DNA of 64,000 bases. Source: Caenorhabditis elegans (lineage: Eukaryota > Nematoda > Chromadorea > Rhabditida > Rhabditidae). Each line of letters starts with the position of its first letter. Within the stretch, counting starts at the first letter, position 1. Location: NCBI RefSeq assembly GCF_000002985.6, contig NC_003280.10:4026501-4090500 (forward strand), written 5' to 3'. The translations under genes were made by a program, and so were the position numbers. The notes beneath the pieces are model-generated. The model was not told the DNA's origin, did not search any database, and saw only the letters and a list, made by a program, of their open reading frames with translations. This document shows, piece by piece, positions 24,748-35,252 of this stretch.

Positions 24748-25180
24748 CAAGGGAAGGTTCTGAACTCGTTATCGGACTTCGTTACGCCACTATATACATT
24801 CGATAGAGGATAGTTACAGATGATCCCTCCAAAAAATTTAGCTGCTTCAGAGCAGGTTTGGCCAAGTTGTGACGTCTTGAAGTTTGGTGCTGAAATTCCT
24901 CATATCAAGTGATATTTCAATGACTACCACGCTGCAGAAACACCAGTGAACTCACCACTCTCAATTAGCGTTAGCAAACATGGCTTGGTGGCCGAGTGGT
25001 AGTGGCGTGAGTTTCGAGGTGTGGTATTCGTGGTTCGGTTCCCCGTCAACATAAACTTTTTTTTTTAAATTTAAAGTCAATCCATTTCCAATTAGAACAC
25101 ATCTATAAACTTTTTCAAGTGGGAAAATATGCAGATATTATCCCTATGAATCAAATGCGTCAATTCTCCAAATTTTTCCG
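24748..25180. repeat. Left TIR of the Tc5-like element (right copy 27509-27942)
   Basis: About 433 bp that recurs as the reverse complement at 27509-27942. By eye the arms differ by one substitution (GTGAACTCACC against GTGAACGCACC) and small changes in the A/T-run around 25057-25075. Each arm holds a tRNA-like polymerase III promoter unit. Confidence 0.92.
24989..25066 (+). promoter_or_regulatory. tRNA-like Pol III unit in the Tc5 TIR (mirror copy 27624-27701)
   Basis: An A-box match TGGCCGAGTGG at 24989-24999 and a B-box match GGTTCGGTTCC at 25032-25042 are followed by a run of ten T at 25057-25066 that would terminate Pol III. The reverse-complement copy sits at 27624-27701, so both units point into the element. 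The sequence does not fold as a proper tRNA: the anticodon arm does not pair well. Promoter function is inferred from the boxes alone. Confidence 0.55.
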
Positions 25181-25432
25181 AAGTGTTTTTTTTTTTGTTG
25201 AAATAATTGTTTTTTTCACTGATTTTCTTCCGTAATTCAAAATGTTTTTATTATATTTTATAAATGATTAAATGAAAGTAATACATTAAATTTTCAAATA
25301 ATATCATCGTGGTTAAAAATGTAGGCCACAAGAAGAGCTGTTAGGTCCCACCACGCTTCACACCTTTCTTGTAGTTTTTTTTGTTGTTATTTTCTGTTGA
25401 CTCGTCTTCCGTTGTCTATATTTTAACTGAAA

Positions 25433-27372
25433 ATGCCCTTCCGCCCACAAGTAATCATCGGAGAACTTATGAAAACGTTTGGAACTAATACAAACGCGTT
25501 GCCAATGAGTCGAGAAGAAACGAAAACTGTCGAGAAATTTACAAGGATTCTCAAAGATGCTGAAACGGACGATCTTCTTATTCAAAGTGACGACGAAGAA
25601 GAAGTATTCGGAGGAATTGTTGATGAAGAGGACTGGAAACCTGATGACGATGATCCATCCGCTTGCGTAGTACCCGATAAAGTGAACTTCTCTTCTGGAG
25701 CTGCCATTGATGTTGCAATGGTAAGTGTTTAGAATTTATCAATTACTCAACATTCGCTGATAAATAATTGGCTAATAAATAAAATTTAAAATACATTACT
25801 TTTTACAGGTGCATAGTGCCGTTGAATTTATGACTGATGTCAGAACAAAGAAACTACGATCTTTTGCTTCAATGCAGCGTAGGTATCGTTTTATTAAAAC
25901 GCAACATGACATGCAGAAACTTCGCGTTTTTGCTAAAAATAGTGAGTATTAACAGCTTCATATTCGGTATAAAACTGGGTTTTTAAGACGAAATTCGATG
26001 CTCACGTGTTTCACAATTTTCGACACTTTCTGGACTTCTTCGTACAAAAGTTTTTGAGGCAATCGATGACAGTGAGTATTCCTATTATTGAAAAACTACT
26101 GTGTTTGCACGACAAGTAGTGCATTCTTTGTCAGACTTAAAACACATTTTGAAGGAATTTCGATTGACAAGTTCACGCTACGCCGTCTTGCAGTGCAATT
26201 GAATGATGAGCACGTCCATATTGAAGGATTTCAAGCAAGCGATGGCTGGCTGAAGAAGTGGAAAAAGACAAACGGTCTCGTTTCTCGCCACGTAACTACT
26301 TTCATCACTCGTGCCAACTACGTCAATAAAGAGCTCACAGAACAAGCTGCCAAAAAGTTCGTGGAGGAAGTTAAAGCAGAATTGGCAACTTTGGATCCTG
26401 ATGTCGTTTATAACTGTGACCAAAGTGGGTTCACGAAAGAACAATATTGCAAACGGTAAATTCTAAACCGAGTTTTTCAAAGACCATTAAAATTTTTAGG
26501 ACGCTCGCACCAAAAGGTGTTAAACGTGTTGAAAGACTGGTACAGTCCAAAGATGCCCTCACGCACTCTTACACAATCCTTCCCATGTTAAGCGCTTCCG
26601 GAAAGTTAACCCCAAAGTTGTACGTGGTTCTGCAGGTATGTTTGACAATATGCACAACATTGCCACACAGTCTTGTGACTATCGTTTTACATTATGCAAC
26701 TTTATTAAATTGTAGGAGAAAGGTGGAAAATTTCCCAAAAAAGGGCACTTCTCACCAGACAATCTGATCATCCGAGCTAATACGTCCCACATTATGAATA
26801 AACAACTAATGGTCGACTGGGTTGAATCCGCTGTTTGTGATCCTTCGATGCCAACCGAGGTTGTCCTGCTTCTAGACGCTTGGCCTGCTTGGAAAAACGA
26901 AGGGGATGTTCAAGCTGCAGCATTATCCGGAAATACAGTACATGTGAGATCTATTCCACCAGGAGCTACATCATTTATTCAACCTTGCGATCTTTACTTT
27001 TTCTGTCCGTTGAAGAATTTCGTCAAAAAGGTGAACGCGTACATCATCTACTCCGGTATCACCTTCAAGACGTCAGAGCGTGACAACCTGCTTCGCGTGA
27101 TATCTGCAGTGTACCGTGTCTTTCGTGCACCAATTTTCCAATCATGCTGGAAGTACGGCTGGATCCAAGGAGGATACATAGATGACCAACATGTCAAAGT
27201 GGAAACTCCATCCAAATTTTGTTTCAAAGTTTCTGGATACTGTTCGCAAAAGAAAACGAGAGATACGATGTGTCAAGATACGGCTTTTCTTCTTTGCCCA
27301 TACTGTAAGAAGGTTTTATGCTTTAACCACTGGGTTGGATGCGGCTTCCCAGCTCATAAGTGTAAGTGTTAA
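25433..27372 (+). CDS. Tc5-like transposase (CENP-B type HTH plus DDE_1 superfamily)
   Basis: Exons 25433-25720, 25809-25941, 25988-26071, 26155-26455, 26500-26635 and 26716-27372 keep phase and give 532 residues with no internal stop. The acidic N-terminus (DDEEEVFGGIVDEED) is followed by a Tc5/CENP-B type DNA-binding region (ISIDKFTLRRLAVQL, then FQASDGWLKKWKKTNGLVSR). The catalytic triad appears as D257 (YNCDQSGF), D368 (LLLDAWPAW) and D406 (FIQPCDLYFF), with 37 residues between the last two. A cysteine-rich C-terminus (CPYCKKVLCFNHW, HKCKC) may bind zinc. The exon 4 acceptor TTTTGAAG is weak but is the one that keeps frame. It cuts and reinserts the element via its TIRs. Confidence 0.88.
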
Positions 27373-27945
27373 AAGCCATTGTTGAGTATATTATATGTTG
27401 CTTTTGTTTTTTTTTTTAATATTGGCATCGTTCGTTTGTTTTTTACATAAACTTTAAACATCTGTTTTATTGTGCTTTTAACTATAACACATATTGAGAA
27501 AAAAAAATCGGAAAAATTTGGAGAATTGACGCATTTGATTCATAGGGATAATATCTGCATATTTTCCCACTTGAAAAAGTTTATAGATGTGTTCTAATTG
27601 GAAATGGATTGACTTTAAAAATTAAAAAAAAAAGTTTATGTTGACGGGGAACCGAACCACGAATACCACACCTCGAAACTCACGCCACTACCACTCGGCC
27701 ACCAAGCCATGTTTGCTAACGCTAATTGAGAGTGGTGCGTTCACTGGTGTTTCTGCAGCGTGGTAGTCATTGAAATATCACTTGATATGAGGAATTTCAG
27801 CACCAAACTTCAAGACGTCACAACTTGGCCAAACCTGCTCTGAAGCAGCTAAATTTTTTGGAGGGATCATCTGTAACTATCCTCTATCGAATGTATATAG
27901 TGGCGTAACGAAGTCCGATAACGAGTTCAGAACCTTCCCTTGTAA

Positions 27946-29340
27946 GGAGACGCGCAAGTCTACGTAAGAATGACACAGGACTACGTAAGAGTAGCGCAGG
28001 ACTACGTAAGAGTAGCGCAGGACTACGTAGGAGCGGTTCATGGCCATACTAGAAGTCCGATTTCGAATCGGCTCCCCGGAAACCATTGTACAGGTAATAT
28101 AGTCATACGATCTGGAATAGTTGCACGATCGAGTTCCATGCCGAACCGTCGGCAGATAATCCAGACTTAACATTGCAAGTGTGATCTTCTCCAGGTTTAC
28201 CGAGTGTTTCGACATGGCGTTCCTGTATATTCCTTCTAGAGTCTATCTCTTGCACTCTCTCCCGCGCGACTTTCACGTTTTCAGTTTTCAAATGCCCCCG
28301 TTCCCGCTACAGTCGTCAGGCTACGTAAGAGTTGTACAAGTTTACGTAGCAGTCGCCCAAGTTTATGTGAGAAGTTCGCGAAGTGATGAAGCGAGTCTCC
28401 GGTGCTAAACTTTCGCTATCAGTCTTTATCCTCTTGGTAAGCAGACGATCTAGGCGATTTATCATATCGATTTCCGCATATATTCTGGTGTTCGTTTCGT
28501 CGTCTGCTACTTCAGGTTTAGTTCTTATATGCAGTGAGCTTCGTTCATTAATCCGAGAGATCGTCTTCTGGTATACGTAATACGTCATGGTTTTGGATTT
28601 AGTTTCAAGATGGATTTAGTTTCAAGCTAATTTCTGATGCCTATTAATTTTGACGACGAGACTACATTAGATATGTGCACTCGTAGTCAATGTGGTAATC
28701 TCTCAAATCGTCGTAGGAGTTCCTCATGTCTGCGTCATAGCCACGCAAGACTGCTGGAAGTTCACAGGTGGCAGAGTATTTTGTATTTTCCTTTTCTCAC
28801 CTTACCTAGTCAAACTGGGTTCAGATGTAAGTTGTGGTTTCCCGAGCTGTTGGATTCCAGTATAGATTTCACGTGGCAGTTACAGGCAGAGAGTGCCCCG
28901 ACATCTCTAAGATGTAAGTCACACATAGGTGTGTTTTTCGGATATTTTTCTACAGTTTTTATCACAATTAGTTTGGTATTGAAGGGTTGGTATCTCCTCA
29001 AGATTGCGTTTACGTGGCCTTTTCTGCCATCTTTCGATCGAGACAATCTAAGATCTGGCTTCTATAGCCCCAGGCTCTGCTTGTTCTACCCTATACCACA
29101 CTAATCCCAAACAATAAACCTGTTAATACCATAAAATGCGAGTTAACATTTTAGAGCGGAGCTTGATCGGGGAAAACTAATTCTCGGAGAGCGAAGCGAA
29201 ACTAGAATTTTATGTTTTCCCCGAGAAAGCGGAGCGCATATCGTAGCGCCAGCTTCAAGGCGCATCGACTTTAACGACCAATGGGTCTCGAAACGACGGA
29301 ACCTTTCCGCGGCCGCAGCGGCGTTTTGTCATCATTCTAC
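27946..29340. other. Mobile-DNA-derived segment, no gene supported
   Basis: Starts with the remaining 21-bp minisatellite units (to about 28041), then GC-richer sequence with open frames that have no splice chain or recognisable domain, including a 155-codon plus-strand frame at 28637-29104. It holds the first copy of the 124-bp direct repeat (29087-29210), followed by TTCCCCGAGAAAGCGGAGCGC, which partly inverts the end of that repeat. Probably old element remains. Confidence 0.45.
29087..29210. repeat. 124-bp direct repeat, partner at 32186-32309
   Basis: The sequence starting TACCCTATACCACACTAATC and ending CGAAGCGAAACTAGAATTT recurs in the same orientation and same length at 32186-32309, essentially identical by eye. 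The two copies bracket TIR element II and its gene. In the right copy it runs directly into the 62-bp repeat at 32303. Confidence 0.93.
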
Positions 29341-29603
29341 CACGGGGAGGCAAAGCTAACGTGGCCGCGAGAGCTGCGCCGGCTAGGCCACCGCCTCCTA
29401 TGGTTAAGAATTTTGATCGAATAAACATTTTTAATTTGATGCTATATGTTTATTTTTCTTCGTTTTTTCTTATTTTTTCTTGTTTTTTCTTGTTACTACG
29501 TGGAATAAGCATAATGTTTTCAGCTAAACTACGCAAATCGCTTCGAAATTCGATGGATTAAACCGGACAAAGGCAAAAAACGTCGAAAAGTAAGTTATTA
29601 TTC

Positions 29604-29945
29604 AAAATATCTCGAAAAATTCTGGTACAATATTTCTGAAAACCCACTGAAATATGGATATGCTGATTTCGAATTAAAAAGTCTTGAACCTCAATCTCGC
29701 GTATTTCATATTTATTTTCTCGATTTTATTGAAAAATTTGAGAAATTCAGTACAATTTCGAATTAAAAATTAAATTTTTCCAAAAATTCTGGTACAATAT
29801 TTCTGAAAACCCACTGAAATATGGAAAAATATGCTGATTTCGAATTAAAAAGTCTTGAACCTCAATCTCGCGTATTTCATATTTATTTTCTCGATTTTAT
29901 TGAAAAATTCAAGAAATTCAGTGCAATTTCAAATTAAAAATCACA
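29604..29945. repeat. Two-copy direct repeat of about 170 bp in element II
   Basis: The block starting AAAAATTCTGGTACAATATT with AACCCACTGAAATATGG and TCTTGAACCTCAATCTCGCG is present twice in tandem (about 29613-29771 and 29780-29945). It lies in the intron before the main ATG of the unknown gene. Confidence 0.85.
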
Positions 29946-29986
29946 TTTTTCCACAATGTTTTCTCTTAATGTTTTACAATTTCCAG

Positions 29987-31153
29987 ATGTCACGAAAATT
30001 CACTAAAAAAAGTAGAAAAAGAGCGTCACGTGCTTCTATCAAGTTGGCGAATGAGCAGAAAGCCAAGAAATACGCAAATAGTACTGTGCCAATGGAACCC
30101 AATGTATACACTGATTCTGGATCGCCTTTTTCGAATAGATATGCTTCTAACCGATCTTCACAAGTGGTAGCGTAATTCGCAATCATTTTTTCTGTAATTG
30201 TTATATTTTCAGAAAATTCGAAGTGTTCCTCCAGATTCAGAAGACGATATTGCGCTCGAAGGAACATCAGGTCTTCATGTTTCATCTGAACCAGGATACG
30301 ATGTTCCAGAAGACACAATTTTTTTGATGAAGAAAAGAATCAAAAATCTCGAAAACGAAAATCAGGAAATATCTGATTCATTGAAATTACGAGACGAGTG
30401 TATGGAAGTTTTTTCCGGTGAATTTTCATCCATACAAGACCAAAATAGAATTTAAGTTTTGCAGGAATTTGAACCGTCGTCGCCATCGATTGTGCCGCTC
30501 AGTTTCAGCAGTGTTCCACCTCAATTGGCAGTGGAATCTGATGAAGAAATTCTGGACAAATTGATTCGAGAAAGCGAAGCTCCAATCAAAGATCGTCCCA
30601 AGAAACGTTTCAATTATAAAAAATCCGCAAATGGAGATCACTCGTCTGTTTTGAATCCGTCTGGTCAATACAAAAACGTTCTCCCGTCCAAAAAACCGGT
30701 GCAACAAACGATAAATAGTGCTCAGCCGGCTGCACCAAATCCAATTGCTCAATACAAGTCTAAGATGCCTCCTCCACCAATTTCAAATCCTGTTGCTCGA
30801 TACAGATCTATGATATCGCAACAAGTAAGTTTTTGACTCTTTCATAAGAATTCTGTGATTTTTAAATGATTTTCAGATGCCGACAATCTTGCCAAGTTCC
30901 GCTGCCATTGGACAATTGCAAAACATTGCAAGGCAATCTACAATCCAAAAAAATATGCCAAGCTGTAGTGATGATGTGGCTAATGTAAGCTATAAGACTT
31001 AATTGTAAAAAAAAACAGTTTTTTTAGACTCTTGTCTCGTCGTTTATGCCAGAAATTGGCTCGATACTACAACCAGGAGCTCATCTGGGAGATAATGGAA
31101 CACGAAGACGAGTACAAATCGGATTTGTGCGAAAAAATATTTCACAGGAGTAG
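29987..31153 (+). CDS. Unknown multi-exon protein in TIR element II: basic N-terminus, coiled coil, Pro-rich repeats
   Basis: Exons 29987-30166, 30213-30407, 30465-30824, 30877-30984 and 31028-31153 are all phase 0 and give 322 residues with no stop. A further phase-0 exon at 29524-29589 may belong upstream. The protein has a very basic start (SRKFTKKSRKRASRAS), an acidic stretch, a likely coiled coil (MKKRIKNLENENQEISDSLK), and three spaced repeats of the form NPxxQYK/NPxARYR (NPSGQYKN, NPIAQYKS, NPVARYRS). The donor at 30408 (GTTTTTT) is weak; the others are canonical. I recognise no domain. Sitting inside matched TIRs, and with a broken relative-like locus in element I, it may be element-encoded rather than a host gene. 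Confidence 0.6.
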
Positions 31154-31639
31154 CCAAATAATTGAATGTACAGACGGGTTTTAAAAATTCAATTTTTTTG
31201 TTGATTTAATTTTGTTTAATAATTTGTTTAATTTTTTTATTAATAAATTTGTAGTTAATTTTAGTTAACGGTAAATAATATTTCTTTTCGGGCTCAGAAC
31301 CACAAAAAATCGATTCAGCTAAAATTCATCAAAAAAGGAGGAAATTTTCGGTTTTTCTCAGAAAATCAGTGGAAATATAATAAGAAACATATTAATTGCA
31401 CTTTTTTCTTTTTTAATTTACTATTCTGTATCACAAAACATAATTTTTCGACTTTTATTCTCTTAAATAATGAGAAAAGTGATTTTAGCCAGAGCTGATA
31501 TTGACGAATTGTCGTCAAATAAAATGCGCGTACGCAATGTACACAATAGTGTAAAAAACTTTATCGCGTTGAATATTCAGTCAGCCAAATGGGACTACTG
31601 TAGAAATTTCTTCAGCCACGTTAGCTTTGCCTCCCCGTG

Positions 31640-32455
31640 CTACGTGTTGGTTTCCCACCCACCCGCCCCACATTTCTACTATTCCAAAGTGCGAAGCACA
31701 TACGCTATATTTTCTCCCTCCGTGAGGGTGTCTGTCATATTCTGACTATGTTGTTTTTGAACTGTAAGTCACTGTTCAGCAGGTGAGTTTTATTTCTCCG
31801 ACATGTATGACCAGAGTGGGCAGTCGGTGTCGACCTACATCATTCGCAGGTCGACCCTTGTGCCTGTTTCGGTGGTACCAGGAAGCCTTTTCCTTTTTGA
31901 AATGATTAGAAAAAATTACGGATTTGGTTCAGGGAACCAGTTTCCTAGTTTATCAATGATCTTTATTTGCAGACAGTTTTTCTTTTGAGTCAAGCTTGAG
32001 GATCGCCAAGGGCTATCAGACGGGCCCAGTCACCAGGACTCCAATCGATTTCGCGTGCAAATTAAAATCCGAACGACTGCAATCTCAACGATATAGCCCG
32101 CACGGAAACGCGAAATGCTCGGTTCAGGTTTGATTTAGTACAAATATCGGTAACACACTAATTTTCTAATTTTTACATTTTATTTTACCCTATACCACAC
32201 TAATCCCAAACAATAAACCTGTTAATACCATAAAATGCGAGTTAACATTTTAGAGCGGAGCTTGATCGGGGAAAACTAATTCTCGGAGAGCGAAGCGAAA
32301 CTAGAATTTAGTGTTATTGCAATACATACAAAGGCTTTTTGTCAGGCATTCAAAAAATGAGTTCACGCGTAAATTTCGGGCCAAAATCAATTTTACCAAA
32401 TTTTTGCATTTTTATTTGTTAAACGTGAAATTTTGAACGAAAATAAAAACACAGA
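31640..32455. other. Right flank of the mobile block, no gene seen
   Basis: Contains GC-richer unexplained sequence at about 31790-32130 with no domain or splice chain, the second 124-bp repeat (32186-32309) and second 62-bp repeat (32303-32363). The block ends near 32363. A TTTATT at 32411-32416 is the likely minus-strand AATAAA for the ZYG-11-like gene. Confidence 0.5.
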
Positions 32456-35240
32456 TCAACAAGAATTTAACATTTCAATAATATTACTAGTCATTCTTCT
32501 AACAATTCCCTTCTCGACTCGAATATGCTCGATGCATTCCAACAACTCCGATCTGCTGATATTCCACGTTAAATCCTTTTTCTGAACAATCAATACCTCA
32601 ATTGTCAGCAATGCCCAAAGTACTGGTCCAATGCATTTTGAGGTTTTCAGAATATTCTGGATAATGCCACGTGTGAAAAAGAACTCATGGATATCGAAAG
32701 TTGCGCAATTCTCTAGAATCTTCTTGAAGCAATCTATCATCATTGTATCTACTGAACTCCAAAATCCACGTGGAAATGTATGACTCTCGGAAAGGAATTG
32801 TAATTGGGCAAGGAATGAAAATGCTTGGTATGCTCTGTTGTCTTCCCACCGGTTTGGCATTTTTCTGAAATTAAAATGTATATTTAAATTTAAGGAAACA
32901 TTTGAACTAATACTCACTTAATATCGGAAAAGAACAGATCGTCATGAAAAATTTTAAGCATTTCATAATTCTGAAATCGTGTAAGTTGGACTGAAATATA
33001 TAAAATCTTGAGTTGTGCTGTTTCATCCTCACAATCTTTCAAATCCACAAGGAGTATACGATGTCCATAGTGTTCAACTAAATTGTGGCATGCTTCGTCA
33101 CAACATTCAACTAATGGTGTGAGAATATTCAAAACTGAAACATATTTTTCATTGCGTCCCAAGCCACGTCCTAATATATTGACAATTCTTTTCATGAAAT
33201 TGTTTTGTCGGGCTATCGAAATCAACCAAATCCGGCTCATTGAGCTGTTGAAGTACTTTTCAAGTACTTCAACAGCTCTTGTTTCACGTGAATTTGGTTT
33301 TGTAACAAGATATTTTACAGCGACCCAGCAGATTTTGTCATAGTTAAAATGATGGTTCTCAGAGTTTGTTAGGTTGTCGAGGGCGCACCACATGGAAATA
33401 TTGTAACTTTTATTCTCGGAAAGATAATCATCTATTTCTGGCAGCTCAAGAACTTGATTCAGAAGCGTGTCGAGTAATATGGATACTTCGAGCAATGTGA
33501 GCTTTTGGCACTGATGTCTAGAAAACGGAACTTCGAGCATTAAAATAAAACAGAGCATAGACTTACTCTGCAAGTTCTATCAAATATGAAATTCCATGTT
33601 TTTTCCTTATTGGACAAGAACTCGTTTCAATCAAGTTGATAATTTTTCTCAAGAATTCCGAAGCGTTGAAGTGTTGGCCACTTTCAAGTAGATCACGAAT
33701 TTCATAGAAACACTTTTCAGCTAAATAATGTAAGTTCAATCTAGAGCATTGAATCAGAGAAGTCACTGCAGAGTCGATAGCATCCGTCTGCAACACGCAA
33801 ACTCCAGAATCAGAAACTCTGTGCAAATTGGTGACTGGAAAAATGTATTGCATGAAGTTACCAAGGCATTGCTTACCAATAGCTGAAATCGTTTCAAGTT
33901 TTGGATGAGATATCAGTATTTTTTCAAGTAGATCATTGTTGATATCGGTTGCAGTACAATCCATAAATTTCAGATTTGGTAGCCCTTTCCCACATTCTAC
34001 GTAAAGATGAACGATTATACATGAATCATATTCTCTTCAAAAAAAAGGTCGATTATTGACTTGGGATAATAATATTAACTTACGGAATATCAGAGATATC
34101 TAAAAATTTCAAATTGGATAGATTGAATAAATTAATCAGATGTTCTGTTGTTTCAATTTCCAAGAATTGCATACTCAGAACCTCCAAACGTTTCAGTGCT
34201 GATATACCGTTCAAATTTTTAATATTTGTGCCACTGATATTCAGTGATATCAGATTTGGGAAGCTTCTGCAAAGTTGAGTGAATTCAAATACAAAAAATG
34301 ATCTTCCTTTTACATGTAGACTTGCAAGAGATGGAAGTAGCAATCCTATCTGAAAATTCTAGTTTGTGACGAGTTTTTTTTTATCATTTACCTTTCTAGG
34401 CCAATTGATGCTTAAAACCTCTCTTCCCTCAATGTCTAAATGTTGAAGTAATGCTCTGGAGTTGTCACTGAGTGCACTTTTAATAAGCATTGAAATGTCA
34501 ATTGAGGATTTATCTGCACAGTAATATAACAAAAAATAGCCTTTATTCTGTTAAAACTTACCACTTCTTTGTTTGTAATCATTTTCAATTAGATCCAACT
34601 TTCCAAGTTTAATCGATTGTATTGGCATTGCTTTCAAAATATCGAGAATCCCTCTGTACAACCTTTTCTTTCCGAAATCCATAGTTATCAGGTTGAATTT
34701 CTCTATTATTTGTTCTTTTATTCTATACGTCCACCCGTCGTTCATTAAAATTTCATATATTTTCTCACTTGATTTTGGATCGAGCTCATATTGAACATTA
34801 TCAAATAAACCTGGAATTATAAAGTTTTGAAAAACGTAGAACATATTGGAACTGAATAAATTACCTCTGTAAATGTAACATGCAGTCTTCTTAATGACCA
34901 TCAAGGGTGTTAGTGTCCCGTAAAAATTACAAAAACGGGTCAACGGGAATTCCCGTTCCCGCGAAAACACCCAAAAAACGGGACAACGGGACATCCCGTT
35001 CCCGTGAAAACGCTCAAAAACGGGACAAAAGACGTCCCGTTCCCGTAAAAATGACAAAAACGGGACAGCGGGAATTCCCGTTCCCGTGAAAATTTTAAAA
35101 ACGGGACAACGGGAATTCCCGTTCCAGTGAAAACACCCAAAAAACGGGACAAACGGGACACGGGACTTGACACCCTTGATGACCATTTTGTAGAGCGACT
35201 CAATTTTCACATTTATTCCAAAATCATTATTTCGACTCAT
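32456..35240 (-). CDS. ZYG-11-like LRR/armadillo protein, first exon enlarged by a transposon
   Basis: Minus-strand exons 34865-35240, 34562-34810, 34392-34513, 34084-34349, 33567-34034, 32918-33517 and 32456-32864 keep phase and give 829 residues, or 734 without the in-frame insertion at 34902-35178. LRR-type phrases typical of ZYG-11/ZER-1 proteins are clear: FPNLISLNISGTNIKNLNGI, LFNLSNLKFLDISDIP and GLPNLKFMDCTATDIN, followed by helical armadillo-like repeats (for example the WALLTIEVL segment). ZYG-11 proteins are substrate receptors of CUL-2 ubiquitin ligases that read N-terminal degrons. The N-terminal SLYKMVIKKTACYIYR may be the Elongin-binding region, and it is where the insertion sits. 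The ATG lies after a foldback element that separates it from its trans-splice acceptor (36057). If transcription or splicing is affected, the gene may be impaired. Confidence 0.8.
34902..35178. mobile_element. 277-bp hAT-like non-autonomous element inside the ZYG-11-like exon 1
   Basis: Termini CAAGGGTGT and ACACCCTTG, flanked on both sides by the 8-bp duplication ATGACCAT (34894-34901 and 35179-35186), as expected for hAT elements. The interior is four to five copies of a roughly 60-bp GC-rich unit built on CGGGAATTCCCGTTCCCG. Element plus one duplication is 285 bp, exactly 95 codons, and is open in the host frame, so the exon frame is preserved. Confidence 0.85.
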
Positions 35241-35252
35241 GATGTCCTGGTT

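Larger units (their letters stand above)
24748..27942 (+). mobile_element. Tc5-like DNA transposon, apparently complete
   Basis: 3195 bp with long near-perfect inverted repeats (24748-25180 and 27509-27942) beginning CAAGGGAAGGTTC. It is flanked by TAA on both sides within C-TAA-element-TAA-G, exactly the CTNAG target and TNA duplication described for Tc4/Tc5. Overall size and long TIRs also fit Tc5. Between the TIRs is a six-exon transposase with an unbroken frame. The two TIRs differ at very few positions, implying recent activity. It is inserted into a 21-bp minisatellite. Confidence 0.9.
29341..31639 (+). mobile_element. TIR element II carrying an intact-looking multi-exon gene
   Basis: Perfect 25-bp inverted termini CACGGGGAGGCAAAGCTAAC-GTGGC at 29341-29365 and 31615-31639, flanked on both sides by CTAC, a candidate 4-bp target duplication. 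The left 110 bp is nearly identical to the right end of element I (inverted). The plus strand carries an unknown gene at 29987-31153, with a further candidate exon at 29524-29589. No transposase motif is present, so the element is either non-autonomous with a captured gene or mobilised by an unknown protein. Confidence 0.62.

Noticed and set aside
24980..25050. A functional tRNA gene in the Tc5 TIR
   Set aside because: A and B boxes are good, but the anticodon arm and acceptor stem do not pair, so I call only a tRNA-like promoter unit.
28637..29104. 155-codon plus-strand frame in the mobile block
   Set aside because: Amino-acid composition and lack of domain or splice chain suggest a chance frame in GC-richer element remains.
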